NCBI RefSeq assembly: GCF_963583255.1
Contig: NC_084809.1
Span: 1,555,001-1,619,000, forward strand
Origin: Pyrus communis
Taxonomy: Eukaryota; Streptophyta; Magnoliopsida; Rosales; Rosaceae
Length of the DNA stretch: 64,000 nt
Direction: 5' to 3'
This document shows, piece by piece, positions 52,001-64,000 of this stretch. A program made the position numbers and the translations under genes. The stretch's first letter is position 1. The number at the start of each line of letters is the position of its first letter. The notes under the pieces were generated by a model. It saw only the letters and a program-made list of their open reading frames with translations, was not told the DNA's origin and ran no database searches.

Positions 52001-53890
52001 GGATGTGGTATAGATTTGTTCCGTCTGCTGTCTTTATGCAGATTTGAACCGACAATGCTTGTGCTAGTGAGTGTGCGGTTGTTGTTGCTAATTAGAGGGT
52101 TATATCCATATGGCAACTTTTGTAATTGTCGTGGATTCTTTGTAATTGTAATTCAATAATGAAATTTTACTATCGTTTCTTGTATTAAAAAAAAAGGTAA
52201 TCCAGACTACGTTAAAGAAGAGAAAAGATTTTTGTACCCCTTTTTCTCTCTCCTTTCACTCTAGTTATTTTATGCCCTTTGAATTAGATGGAAATTCATT
52301 GACAAGTCACAAAATGCATAAGAAGAAAATGAATGTACAAAAATTATGCTTAATTACAATTAAACTCTATAAATTAATAGTCTTGAGACCAAAGAAAATC
52401 TATTAATTTAGAGAATATTAAATAATCGATAAATTCGATTAACTAATAGCTAATTAATTTATCAATATTTTCTTAAATATTGTACACTGTATTTAGTTTC
52501 TTGTTTTACAAACTAATAATTCTGTGTATTTGATTAACAATGTAAAATTCATGAATATACTTTTTTTTTTATATAAATATATTGTACATTTTTCAATGCA
52601 TTAATATTATTTCACTTATGAACATTTAACCAGAAAAATTCTATTTAAATAACAAAAGTCATATTACCACAATACAGACAACAATGGTTTCTCACCTCAA
52701 AGGTGTAAAAATCAACAATGACGGATAAAATGTGCAAAGCATTGTGCGAGTACAATAAAAATAAACTAGATAACACTAAAAACAATTGCAATATTAAATT
52801 TCTTCGATCATATTTAATTTATATATTATGTGAAATCTATATGAATTTTTTATAATATATTATCTTAAAAGTCGGGACTCTAAAAAAATATTATTCAATC
52901 GAGATTATTAATTTATCGGGTATCAATTCCTAGAGGTTCTACTATAACTAAAATAGCGCTCGAATAAAGGAAAATGTTGCAATGTAAATGCAATTAAACA
53001 AGCATCCTAAGTTCGATTCATGATATCAGTGAATCGCACGATTGTGATTAAAGAGAGGCTGAAATGCCTTGTTGTGTTTCCGGACTCCCAAAATGATGGA
53101 CTGTCCTAACGAAGCCAACAATTGTTCCCTTTTCAAATAAAAAAACAAATAATGAAAGAAATAGGGATAAAGGAAGAAACTTTCTATTGTCATCGTGCAA
53201 CTTCATTGCGGAAGAGAATAGAAGACTTGGAAACTTAATTGAAGCCCAAAAAAATGTTTAAATTGTATAAAATGGAAATTCCAATTTCTCACCAAAATTG
53301 CTTGAACTTTTATAAATAACTTTCAAATAATAAAAAACATCAGAAAATTTTAAAAGTATTTATTAATTATATATAAAAAAGTTTCTTTAGTGCTTTTATG
53401 GAGAAGTGATTTTTCTCAAGATGTAATTTTAAGTGCTTTTCGGATTTTTATTAGGCTTCTGAAACAATCACTTTCAGTAAAAGCAAGCCGATTCAAATAC
53501 GGTCACAAAGAAGTAGACTTAGCTTTAATCAACCGACTTAACTCACATTCTACACTTTGAGAATCCAAATTGGAACTTGGATGGATAAAGCATTAACTAA
53601 TGATGATTTACAGTAATGGATAATTAACGATTACCTTGTTTGTCAACGATGAGGCGGACGGAGTAGCCACGGTGGAGGAGACGGTCGACGACGGCAAGGC
53701 CTAAGAAGGAAACGCCGCTAGTGACACACACCAACATGTCTTGTTCATAATCACCCCTCGAGTCGAAACGCCTGTGGTCGGGTTGCTGGTGGTCGTCTTT
53801 TCTGCGGTGGAGGCCGGCGGAGGCCACCAACGTACGGCAGAACTCCTGCACCTCGATGTTCACCCTCTCTTCCAAACCCACAATCCCCAT
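49070..53890 (-). CDS. Cinnamoyl-CoA reductase-like (SNL6-type) NAD(P)-dependent reductase, possibly damaged
   Basis: Short-chain dehydrogenase of the CCR/DFR group. SNL6-type members are linked to defence-related lignin in rice; the substrate here is unknown. Minus-strand exons are 53890-53635, 51782-51601, 50634-50437, 50055-49902 and 49362-49070, which would give about 360 residues. An N-terminal extension of about 60 residues precedes the Rossmann motif VTSGVSFLG and [11 protein letters not shown]. The catalytic YxxxK is WYALGK (Tyr near 215). The C-terminal block [20 protein letters not shown] is family-like. Exon 4 ends ...CTCAAAT|GTATTA (phase 1) and exon 5 begins GAGCGCAAG, so the plain splice makes TGA after Leu-Lys. 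The acceptor reads CAGGAG|CGC (NAGNAG). Using the second AG removes GAG and restores the frame (Leu-Lys-Ser-Gln-Glu-Met). So the gene is either a recent pseudogene or depends on the downstream acceptor. Confidence 0.8.
49450..49635. mobile_element. Foldback MITE in the last intron of the reductase-like gene
   Basis: About 186 bp that folds on itself nearly end to end. The left end GGATTCTCTTTGTGAGAATC matches the reverse complement of the right end (ATCTTCTTTGTGAGGATTCT), and pairing continues to the middle. The core is shared with 25720-25895. No target duplication is clear. Confidence 0.65.
50130..50330. mobile_element. Remnant of a CTAGGCGC-rich repeat in intron 3
   Basis: Phrases GTCTAGGCGCTTGCCTAGAC, TGCCTAGATGCC and AAGCGCTAGATGATT are typical of a widespread plant repeat with many CCTAGGCG-like words. 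On the minus strand it runs from GGTTTTAAAAGGC to TTTTTAGAACAAT. The family name is not known to me. Confidence 0.4.
50272..50462 (-). repeat. Tandem duplication covering the end of exon 3 and its splice donor
   Basis: Two copies of about 95 bases (about 50272-50368 and 50369-50462). The right copy holds the real end of exon 3 (minus strand AGATAAAAAG|GTACTG). The left copy repeats it as AAATAAAAAG|ATACTA, with the donor GT changed to AT. Both copies include GACTCACTGCCTT-type and CAGTAAAATAACTGTAAA phrases. Confidence 0.8.
51240..51474 (+). mobile_element. Cassandra TRIM LTR (5S rRNA-like promoter), partial solo LTR
   Basis: It contains a 5S rRNA-like segment (GAACTCCGAAGTTAAG, then TTGGTGACCCTCTGGGAAGT and TCTCGTGTGAG). 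This is followed by the Cassandra-specific part (AAACAAAACCGTAAGGACGT, then CCAAAACGGATAATATTGTA) and the LTR end GGGCCGGGACGTGAC. The 5' end is truncated, and no primer-binding site or second LTR follows. It lies in intron 2 of the reductase-like gene, antisense to it. Confidence 0.85.
52975..53150 (+). mobile_element. SINE of the GTGAATCGCAC family, copy 3, in intron 1
   Basis: The B-box-like AAGTTCGATTCATG is followed by CAGTGAATCGCACGATTGTG and GAGAGGCTGAAATGCC. The end is GCCAACAATTGTTCCC and then an A-rich tail (53137-53150). It is antisense to the host gene. Confidence 0.6.
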
Positions 53891-55699
53891 TTCGACCGTG
53901 TTTGGGTGACACAAAAATGGCACAGAAAAAAAAAAAGAAAAAGGTTTTGTTCGGAAGCTTAGTTTTCTCTTGGACAGAGATGGAGTGACACAACTAGAGA
54001 GACGAAGACATGAGTTTATGTAAATATTGAATTGTTGGTCTGTTGGTGTCTACGGCCAGTTGGAAGTCATGCAATGCTCCATTTAACACGTCTCTCTAAA
54101 GCCCTTCAATGAATACGGATCTCATCTCTATTAGAGAATAATATTTTTCGCAGAAAAACTGCTAGCAGTTGCCTACCTAGCTAGGTCGGCAATAGGCTTG
54201 GCTTGTTTTGGTTTTGCACTTCAATTTTCATCCTATGTTTCGAGGTGAATTTTCTGGCAAATGCGATTGTGAACGTAAGAGCAACTTTAGCGTTGCAAAG
54301 GCCTTTTAGGGCAACTCGTTATTAAATTCATCGAGTGAACAGTAATTATTTTTTGTATTTTCACTTCTAAACTGAATAGTCATGGCAATAGATAATAAAA
54401 TATTAATATTTTTTTCTCACCCAATCCATCAGACACCCCATCTCCCTTTCCATTTCCCCCCTCATTTGACCGGTTCTCTCTTCAACAAATCAAGCTCAAA
54501 AATAATATTTTTGGAATCCCTGGTGCGAGGTCCTACCATTGAAGCTGAGAGCTTGAGCTCTCAATCTCGAAGCCAAGAGATGTTTCTATCACTATCTTGT
54601 GTTATTAAGCTTTAAATCCTGTTGTGTTGCAATTCTTGTGGTTTAATTCGAGGGCTTAATTCCCTACATGCATCCCATTCTTTTTTCCAGATTCCGACAA
54701 AGGAAAACGGACGAATTCGAGTCGGGTCACCCTAACATCAACCACACATCACACATCACACATCACACAGCCCTCAGGCTCTCGAGCCACCAATTCGAGT
54801 CGGGCCTCTCGCTCAGGCCCCTCCCTCAGCCCACACATCTGCATGGGCTGGAGCTTACAGCTGGGGCTATTGGGATAGGGAAGTCGCCGGTCCATCGGGC
54901 TAATGTTCCCGGTGGAGTTGCTCTAAAATGTACTATATAAGAGTCTCCGGTTTAGCTCTATCATCCTTCCATGGAGGCAAACTCGGGTTGGCAAATGGAC
55001 TCTCGAATAAATAAATTCGATTTGATAATAAACCATGTTTCTTGTTGCTTATAGCTTGAGAATGACGTTACAATAAGTCACTTCTTGATAATTTATACAC
55101 CAAAAAAAATCAGATATTTTGATATGGTACGAAATTATTACCATATAGAACTGCAGATGAGAACCAATTCATGTTACAGGTTGCTCAAATCTTTCGAGTA
55201 AGTTGTACTCTAAAATTTAGCTTATTTCAATCCGATTGAGATCAGTTTTTATCGATTTTCCACTTATCTGACGCAGAAAATGGTAAATCCGCTTCCAAAT
55301 GTCTTCTAAAATTTTCTTTAATGCGCGCTGAGGCTAGCTCGAGAACACGACTATGATATTAACAGTAGACGAAGACGAGAGAAATTGAACCAAAATAAAT
55401 TATATTTACAATATCAGTTCAACAAATTACATGTTGCACAACGGGACTCAAAGGAATTGCATTCTCAAAATTTGAATGTCTGCACTAACCCACATTCACA
55501 CATATGATACACTAGAAGACACCGGAAAAAATTTTGCTCCTGCGATTCAGCATTAACCGGCAGACGCCACGTACCATCCAGCAACAACGTCCGCCGGTGG
55601 CCACAGCACCGCCACCATGGTTCATCTGCTTTCTGTAGCATTTTCTATTTTCCGGTCAAAGCAATTATTCGACTGTCAGCGGTGGACATGACATTGCCT
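53891..55699. other. Intergenic DNA between reductase-like gene and kinase gene
   Basis: It holds the promoter of the reductase-like gene (reading left) and the 3' UTR of the kinase gene (about 55.4-55.7 kb). A short run of CATCACACAT repeats lies near 54744-54770. The phrase CCAATTCGAGTCGGGCC near 54790 repeats one at 54716. No gene is recognised. Confidence 0.45.
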
Positions 55700-58600
55700 T
55701 CATGCATCACTTCGATTTCTAGCATTTTCGTCTTTGTTGGCCATACCTTTCAATTGCCTTTCTAACTGCAAACCAAAGGGAGATCTTTTAATTACTTGGA
55801 ATTGGAAGAAACATTTTGATTAACAGATGGTTAATCTGAAAACATATTTCTTTTCTCCGCGGAACATAAAAACTCAAACAAAACCATTCAAGACAAATAC
55901 ACGAACCTGGGCATTTTTCAGCTTGTGTCTTTGCAATTGTTCGACAAGATTCCCAACACTGACATTATAGACAGATTATAAGTAGAATGTTTATATGCAG
56001 ATCAGATTCACATCATCAAAAAGCGTTTAATTACTCAAATACCTCTGTTGCAGATTAATCACCAGAGACTGCAATTCTCTCTCCCGAGAGGAAGCCAGAG
56101 CCATCTGCATCAGTTTGACATAAAGCATAGTCAAGATCTAGTTCAAGCTTACAGTCCATAAGCGCAAATTATTATCATAAGTCGGACGTATCTTAAACTA
56201 CATGTCCAAGACGATTTTGAAAGTTATATACAAGTGAAATAATAGATTATATTACTGTTAAAGGTATGAATTACTTCAACCACGAAACAATATATACAGT
56301 AATTAAACCCAGGTTTTACCTGCAAAAGGTCACCGGTGCTTGCGTCAGTGGACTCCCCTTGTGTCTGTTCCACGTATTTGATCAATTTAACTATTTCGTC
56401 CTGTCACATGAAGAAAGAAAGTTGAGACACACTCTCTCTACAAAATGGGTTCAAAAACTGGCACATACTCTTTGTGAGGTGTTTTGCTGCAGAATGCATT
56501 GTAGTGAAGGGAGAACAGTGGTAGCTGCAAGATTTGCAGTCGCTGGACCAGTTGAACTTCCAGAAGGATTAAACAAGCAGTTTGAAGGACCCTGGAAAAG
56601 AGATAGGAACGGTAATGGTTATTAATGCCTAAAGGATATCCTGCTAAGTTGCACCCCTTCTTTATGATGCTAAACATCATAAACACACGACGTAGACATA
56701 AAACCCCGACGGGTACTGAGAACAAATCTGATGGAAAAACTGAAACCAATAGGTGCCTCAAATATGAAGCAATGCAATTCTATTGTAAATAGTCAATAAC
56801 ACTCCAGAATATATCAGTTATTAAATATATGTACCTTGGGACTGAGGTCCGCTGAAGTAACCTTGAAGCGCCCCTTGCGTTGGACAACTGCTCCTTCAGA
56901 AACATCCTCAGCTGCATAAACAGATGCATAAATGATATAATAGATTTTTAAAACGCACAAACAGGTGGAAGATATCAGACATAGGGAATAAATGATGAAA
57001 GCATATAGCGACAAGAGACAAACCAGAAGCATGGCCGATGGAATCTCTCTTCTGGCGATACGACAATGGACCACTGTAGCTCCGCTCAGGTTGATGTTTT
57101 GATTGCAAATGATCCCTTCAAAACATATAATATTTTCAACTCATAGCTGGTAGAACCACATTTTTACACGCAATTGCACAAAATTACAATGATTGGCAGA
57201 TGAGGATACCAAAAGAATCATACCGTAAAAAAGCAAGACGACAATGACAATCAGGGTGCTTTTACACTGTAGTCTATTACCATCAAAACCATATTCATTA
57301 TTGTTTCCTGAACTTTCACTGGGCAAGGCTCTAGGTGATAAAACCATGATTATCATGACAATTTCGACAGTGAAGAAATTTAATTACAATTTAGTTCAAC
57401 AAAGGATGGTTCCTTAGTACTCCACATATACAATATTATCATATGATAGTTTCAACGTAAAAAATAAAAAATACAGTGTGATTCCAACAAAGGATGACTC
57501 ATAACAATACTAGGCAACAAGAATGTGCGTTGCGCAATTGTTGTGAGGAGCTCTAAGTAGGTATTATACTAAGTCAACAAGCAACCACATATGGAATTCA
57601 AAGAGCGTTTTATTCAGCCAGAGATAATGAGCATGCAAACAATGCTTGATGCAGGAAAGTGAAAAGGGGGAAGCTCACTTTCTTCTGATTAAGAAAAGTG
57701 GAAAACAAATAGAGCATTCTATCGATGATGTTATTCTAGAAAAAGCACATTAAACAACCCAATCAACTTCATCATAAGAACACTTACCTTTCACCGTTGC
57801 CAACAACCTTTTTGGGAGAAAGCACATAATCCGGTAACAGTGAACCACTCAAAAACTTTTTAGGCTCGGGATTAACATGACGTGGTAAAGAACTACATTG
57901 CCTTGAAGTCTCACCTTCACTTCTTCCATTTTCTTGAGCAATGTTTCTAGGACTAGATGCACTCACATCATCCTCACAAACATCAAAACAGCCTCTGCAT
58001 CAGAGAAAACAATTTGGAAGTAAGATAAAAGAAATGAAAAAAAATTGCATTCAAAACGCTTAGCAAACATAGAAAAAAGAAACTTTTAAATCAAGACACA
58101 AGGTTTCTACAAGAACGGAACAATTACAATCGCAATGAAATTAATAAACACACAAAATATCTCAATAATTTTGGGAAAATCCATAATGAAAGTAATTACT
58201 AGGATGCTACATAAAATGGATAAAATGCAATAACTTGCAGAAAATAGTTAAGATATTGAATAATAATAATTTGGAGGACTGCATTAACAATCTGTTTGCT
58301 GACAAATCAGTTAAAGTTATAAGGGCTGAAGTTATTAATATGAGTGGATGACACGATTCCAGAAAAGGAAAGCATTCATACTTAAGCGCTTGAAGAGGTT
58401 TGATAGGAAATGAAGCAAGTGAGTTGTCCAAATCATGCAGATCGTTGAAGCCATCCTAAGCAGGCAGACACCGAATAAATAAAACAATATTAGAACTTAA
58501 AAAACTGAACATCTGAGACAAGGGTGATGAGATTAAAGAAGTAGTTCCTGTACCTCCTGATCAGGCACAGCATTTGATTGGATTTCCATCTCAGTGGCTT

Positions 58601-61600
58601 CCCTCTTCGTTGGAAAACTAACATCCTCGTCCTTATCAATTTGCTTCTCACTTGATGCATTGGGCATGCCATCCTCTTCAATCTGCAGGCAACAGTATGT
58701 CAGTAATAATGTAAATTAACAAAATAAATGATTAATAATGTTAAATGAAGCCGCCGTGCATGAATCAGACCAACGGTTAGTTGATTAGGACTAAAACAAG
58801 TACACATAGGCTAGAAATTGATAAACTTACAAGAGCAGCCTCATTTTTTAAATCCTCAAGGTTGAAATTCCAGGCACTGATTCCTCGGATATACTCTTGC
58901 TGCAAGTAAGAATATATATTCAGGATGGTGTTGATAATAACTTAACCGAAACCTAGGAATTAGATTCTCAAATATTAAAGCAGAAAGTTTGATTACACAG
59001 TATATTAATTTATAGCACATGCACACAGACAAATTCAAAGAGTGAAAGCGGAAAGAGAAACCTTAAATGCTGATGCCTAAAGACCACTCAAGACTACAAC
59101 TAAACACGTAACTACTTTTGTTTAAGGGTTAGCTATATTTACACCCTTGAGGTCTGAAATAGACCACGAGGTTTAAATTTTCTTCACCCTTAAGTTTTGA
59201 AATTGTATCGCCTTACACCTTTTCCCTCTTTGAATATCTAATCCTCCATTAAATTGATGAGTATTTTTGTCAATGTAATGCAAATTTGGCTTACATGTTT
59301 ACCCATATAAGGATCTCACACTCACTATATCATCAATTTAATAAAGGGTCAAACAATCAATCTGACCAAAGGCATAAATTGTTACAATTTTAATACCTTC
59401 ATGGCCCAATTTGAAAATCACCCCAAACCTCAAGGGTGTAAAATGTAGTTAGCTCTTTATTTAACTTTGAACAACTCTCACCTGTGATAAATGTTCATCC
59501 CCATAGAGAGCCTTATTCTGCACAAGAAGATCAGCTTCTTTTGCCTAAAACACATAAAAAAAAAGGTAAAAATGTAGCTGAAATCATGACACATACCATA
59601 ACTGAATAATAAAGTACACGAGAATTTGGGAGTAGCAAGAGACCTTCAGCATCCTGAAACGTTCACCCAATGGAGAAAGACCCTCAAGAATGGTACGGGA
59701 CAGATATTCAACAGGTCGTGCATGTTTGAAAAAATGGTGCTTCAAAAGCTTCTCTGAAGATGGACGCTTCTTTGGATCCTTCACTAAGCAAGCACCTACC
59801 ATCTCTTTGAAAGACTGGAAAATGTAGCACTTCATGAATTAAATTTGGGAATGGAAGATGTGAGTTTCAACTGGCCAACACAAACCTTTGAAAATCTTTT
59901 GTCTCTTTCATAGTCAAGGCCGGGGGGTGCATTTTGTAAAGTCATAAGCAAAACCTGCAAGAAAAAGAGTAGAAATAATTTGTAAACTCACCCAATAAGC
60001 ACCGGTGAAACACTTCTACTAGGAAGAGCCCATATTAATATGAAAAATTCAAGAAAATTACTTTCATGGGCGGGTACTTAGAAAATGGGGCATGACCATG
60101 AGCAAGCTCAAGCGCTGTTATTCCAAATGACCAGATGTCTGCTCTGTAAATGAAGAAAAAGGTAAAAATACAACATAAGAAAACTTCAGCCAAACATAAA
60201 GCAGCAGAGAAACCACGGATACAGAGAGAACATAGAAAGTCAGAGATTGGCTAGTAATCCACTCACTTGAAGTCATATCCATGTAACTGCTGCATAACTT
60301 CAGGAGCCATCCTGAGGAGAAAGGGACAAAATCAGAGTATTTTAGGGTGTATAGTCTGTTGACGACTCTTACTTGTTCGGAGGAATCTATTCGTTTCTTA
60401 CTACAATACCTTGTTTTGACTCGTTTGGATGTGTTTTAAAATGACTGAAAGCGCTTTTAGAGAAAATGTTTTTGGGTTCAAAATACACTTAAAAGTGTTT
60501 TCTGCAAGAAGCACCAGTTATATGCTTCTTCCACGAAGCACTTTAAGTGCTTTTCCAGGGTTTACTTGCATCTTTACTAAAAATTGGTTCTAAAAGCATT
60601 TGCACCAAAAGTGCTTTCAGTTATTTTAAAAGCACATCCAAACGAGCTCTATGTATAAAATTTCTACAGCCTTAAGCCAATTAAAAATGGAAAAATGATT
60701 TTGATATTACACCATCATACATAAGGCAGACGGAAAAGATTAAAAAACAAATACCAGCATGGAGTTCCAACAAACGTATTTCTGGAACGTTGTCTATCAC
60801 CAGCATCAAACATGCATGCGGACACTCCAAAGTCTGCTAACTTGACGGCACCATTAGAGTCAATTAAAATATTCCCAGCCTGAATTTGAAGGTTAAGAAC
60901 ATAAATAAGAATACCAGTGCATCATCCTTCAACATGAACAGGCATAGATAACAGTATGCTAAGAAATTTGACACAATTTGTACACAAGCTTGTCATATAC
61001 CCAAGACACAAACATATCGGCTAGTTATTCACATGTAAGAAGTTTTGAATAGAGACGTAAACATTATATCATTGAGCGCAGAATTAATCTTTTCAAAAAA
61101 AAAAAAAAATCGCATGCCATGGAAAGTAACTATCGTCAGAATATATTGGTTCCAAGGATACTAGTTTTCTGCATATTGCAACCAATAATGTGCCTATTTC
61201 ATAATGAAGAATACAAAAAGTTATTGGTAAATCACCTGCCCTGAATGAAGTATACAAAAAATTATTGGTAAATAATAAGAGAGTGGAGCGTGGTACCTTC
61301 ACATCTCTATGGATGTCGCCCTGAGCATGAAGATACACGAGAGCTTTGAGAACTTCGTGCAATAAAGTTGCAATAACAGGCTCTTCAAACCCTTCAGGAT
61401 AAGAAGATTTCATTATATGCAGGCAGGACCCTCCAGCCATATATGGCATCACGACCCAAAGGCTATGGCCAGCAGTGAATGAACAATGTGCTCGTACTAA
61501 ATTTTGGTGTTTAATCAAAGTCATTGTGTTAACCTCCCGTCGGATACCATCCTGCAAAATTTGACAGAAAAATAGAACTGTAGATGATACTTCACATACC

Positions 61601-62478
61601 ATTTATACTCTTATATCAACCAATTGACAGCTTAAAGACAAAAAACCAGTCAATTTCGACAGACAATATTCTTCGAGACTATGATGGCTTAAAAGTGTTG
61701 CTAACGCAGAAACTCAACTTATTTCCAGACAAATCCTTTCTACAAATGCCTTGTAGTTGTGCCCAAACGTTCACCCTATGTTTGGATGAGGGATTGGCAA
61801 GCATATAGGATTAAGCTACATAAGTTAGAAATGCACCACAAAGATTAGACGGAGGGATTTGAATTGACCAGATACAATGCATTATTGCATTGGGATGGAT
61901 TTTGCAAATGATTACTTGAAAGGAGTAATTTGTAAATCCTTTTTGTTTATGTCATTGTAAAGATCATGCAGTGCGTTTCAAATTCCATTATACAATGTTT
62001 TGTGGTTCAGTTTTAACTAATCTATCCTAAAACCCTTGCAAATCCCCCATCCAAACATAGGGTTAGAAAACAAATTCACCACAAAAATAATGAAGTATAA
62101 GTCTTCTGTAAGATACTGAAGCCATGATGTGATAGGATTGCTTCTCGAAAGATTATGCAATATGTATGCATAAGTTCAGTTAGTCCATGCATGTTAGACA
62201 TAGAACCCAAGTGAACAAGATAAGGCAAATATAAACATCACTTAGACACAAATTCAATGAAGTATAAATAAAATAAACATATGAGCTGCATACAAGAGTA
62301 AGCTTCATACCAGGTCATTGTTACACTTTTCCAGATCAAGAACCTTGATAGCAACTATCTCATTAAGTGGTATACAGAGTGCCCTGTACACGGAAGCACT
62401 GACACCTTCACCAACTTCTTCGTATAACTTATAATCTTTTGCATCCAAAGGAAATCGTTTATTTGATTCATACTCCAT
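55700..62478 (-). CDS. STE20/OSR1-type (GCK-VI, Fray-like) serine/threonine kinase
   Basis: Protein kinase of the plant group that includes BLUS1 and At4g24100. Twenty coding exons on the minus strand: 62478-62311, 61551-61297, 60879-60755, 60311-60267, 60143-60062, 59954-59886, 59814-59644, 59544-59482, 58899-58831, 58682-58554, 58455-58382, 57994-57788, 57330-57268, 57115-57024, 56911-56835, 56591-56469, 56400-56320, 56104-56043, 55958-55907 and 55765-55700; 690 residues with all phases consistent. Kinase domain about 16-280: [38 protein letters not shown] (137-144), DFG (157-159) and [14 protein letters not shown], so it should be active. The C-terminal half holds [12 protein letters not shown], a regulatory block shared with relatives, and a coiled coil with [14 protein letters not shown]. 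The exon 13 donor (CTACA|GTGTAA) was chosen by phase and is the least certain. BLUS1 itself is shorter; this is the longer paralogue type. Confidence 0.9.
59128..59455. mobile_element. MITE in intron 8 of the kinase gene
   Basis: Inverted ends GTTAGCTATATTTACACCCT and, from the other side, GCTAACTACATTTTACACCC, both followed by TTGAGG. About 330 bp, with no coding potential. Confidence 0.65.
60420..60646. mobile_element. hAT-type MITE in intron 3 of the kinase gene
   Basis: Inverted ends CTCGTTTGGATGTGTTTTAA and CTCGTTTGGATGTGCTTTTA, continuing through AATGACTGAAAGCGCTTTT-like sequence. 227 bp. No matching 8-bp target duplication is visible. Confidence 0.75.
61773..62063. mobile_element. MITE in intron 1 of the kinase gene
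   Basis: Inverted ends ACCCTATGTTTGGATGAGGG and ACCCTATGTTTGGATGGGGG, both followed by ATT and GCAAG. 291 bp and non-coding. The target duplication is unclear. Confidence 0.75.
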
Positions 62479-64000
62479 GGTTTCTTCTTATATCACACGG
62501 TTTAAATACTCTCTAATTCTAGATATCCCAACGAACAAGATTAAGGTGTACCCCAAGGAGATAAGCATCAAATCAGTACGGGGTTTCCAATTTGATAGCA
62601 TTTTCCCTTTGTTCAACACAAAATTGCAGATACATCCAGTAACTCCATCGAGATATTGTTCTCACCATATGTGTCCATTTATAGCCTGATTAATTTCAGG
62701 AATCCGTAACTAATTATAAAACATTGATATCTCCAAATAGGCAACACTATGGTTTCATCCACTACCAAAAATTGTTGATAAAACTTGCTGAACTAGTACG
62801 TAGAAAATCAGCATTGAGAGCATATAGCCATATCTAGTAAATTAGGCAATAAGTGCAGAATAACGCTTCGCGAATTTGAACTGCCCACTATTCTCACAAG
62901 ACCAACTTGAATGTTATCCTATGGCGTGCATGCGGAAGGCAATGATTGATGCCTTACGAATACATAAGAAAATAATCCTACAAAATCAAAGAGGTAGTAG
63001 TTAGCCTTAGCAAAAAAAGGAAAACAAGAAATGACTACTTGAGTGACCCAATATGAGGTATATCAAACACATACCAATGACATTGATCGTAACAATTCCA
63101 ATAAACAAAATTTAACCCATCAATGGTTAAACGGATACGAAACAAAATCCAAACACGAACTGTAATTCAGTAATGGGTGACCAAATTCTGGATCCTAAAG
63201 CACCAACTTTGTTGGAAATTAGGAATCTACTAAAAATTGTATCCGAAAAACTAACAATCTTACGAAATATCTCGTTTGATCATTTCCAAACAATCCTCCC
63301 TCCCAGAAAAGCAAAAGACTTCAACTTTCTGTAAATTCATGCTTCTATTCAACAATTTACTCATAATTTAAAGACAAAAATAAAAATAAAACTTAATTTG
63401 CAATCTACCATTCCAAATTTCCACATTTTCCCAATCAAATTCCAAAAAAGGCATCTCAGAAACCATCTGAAATCATCCAAACCAAAATCCCAGTTGCCCA
63501 TTTGCCAACCCAGCAAATCCAAAGCATCAGATTCTCATCACAATCATTAAGAAATCAAATAATTAACCAAAAAGAAAACTTTTAAATTGCTGCTAAGTAA
63601 AGTCGTAAACTTGATTAGAAAAATTCAACTCCTTTAAGAGGACGGAGGAACCTGAAGAATTACCAGCGAGAGTACCGAATCCGCAGGACCAGTCCGTGTC
63701 GTTTCGAATCGGTTTCGCTGCGTTCCGACGTGAAAGCGGACGAACCAGAAAGCGCAGAACTGAATCGGAGTTTGCTTCTGACAAAGATTGAGACAGATAA
63801 ATGAGAGAACCCTCTTCTGCCCCCTATCCCCGACAAAAACGACGTCGATTCAGCTCAATTTGCTCGTCGATTGAAATCCCCCTATTCTCTCTCCTATTCT
63901 CTCTCTATATCCAACTGTCGCTGAGGCTTAGGTCCTCAGATCGAATCTCTCACCGTTTTTTTCGTTTTTTTTTTTAAATTAAAATTAAAATATATAATAC
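62479..64000 (-). promoter_or_regulatory. Leader intron, leader exon and promoter of the kinase gene
   Basis: A leader exon ends at 63664 on the minus strand with donor CTCGCTG|GTAATT. An acceptor-like AAG lies just before the ATG at 62478, giving a leader intron of about 1.2 kb. The leader exon (about 63664-63920) is richer in GC and includes CT/AG tracts near 63889-63906. The last 100 bases of the window are AT-rich, and no TATA box can be fixed. Confidence 0.5.

Overview
The window is nuclear DNA of a flowering plant, most likely a eudicot. Genes are split by many short AT-rich introns, CT microsatellites sit in 5' leaders, and the products are plant types: plastid ribosomal protein L12, peroxisomal monodehydroascorbate reductase, an R2R3-MYB of the MYB21/24 type, a PWWP protein of the PDP type and a plant GH28 polygalacturonase. 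The mix of SINEs, TRIMs and small foldback elements resembles what I know from Rosaceae (apple, pear, peach). That family assignment is a guess from repeat style, not from a search.

Layout. 1-2145: AT-rich DNA with a partial TRIM. 2209-4519 (+): polygalacturonase, converging on 4923-7142 (-) peptide deformylase 1B. 7143-9070: intergenic, holding a Harbinger-like element. 9394-11299 (+): ARF1-type GTPase with a GC-AG last intron. 11.3-17.6 kb: repeat-rich, with two SINEs, three TRIM copies, a possible solo LTR and a foldback element. 17697-21108 (+): MYB21/24-like factor with a 2.7 kb second intron. 21.1-26.4 kb: gene-poor, with a three-copy tandem repeat. 26443-29563 (+): membrane-anchored monodehydroascorbate reductase with a SINE in intron 1. 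30477-30548 (+): tRNA-Pro(UGG). 30824-31390 (+): plastid L12. 31.4-33.5 kb: a SINE, a Tourist-like element and a Mutator-like element. 34173-37001 (+): PWWP protein. 37549-39314 (-): universal stress protein. 40890-41516 (-): small Cys-rich protein. 41.5-49.0 kb: intergenic, with SINEs, a hAT-like MITE and a possible ncRNA promoter. 49070-53890 (-): cinnamoyl-CoA reductase-like (SNL6-type) gene with a Cassandra LTR, a foldback element and a damaged splice junction. 55700-62478 (-): 690-residue STE20/OSR1-type kinase with 20 coding exons and MITEs in three introns.

The genes do not form a pathway or operon; each is an independent nuclear unit. Exon models were built by hand from GT/AG sites and reading phase, and all keep frame except the reductase. 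There, the last base of exon 4 joined to exon 5 spells TGA unless a tandem NAGNAG acceptor is used.

I found no new multi-gene system. The most interesting items are that splice junction, a nearby duplication of an exon end with loss of the duplicated donor, the TRIM cluster, the Cassandra 5S-like LTR in an intron, and several elements whose target-site duplications can be read directly.
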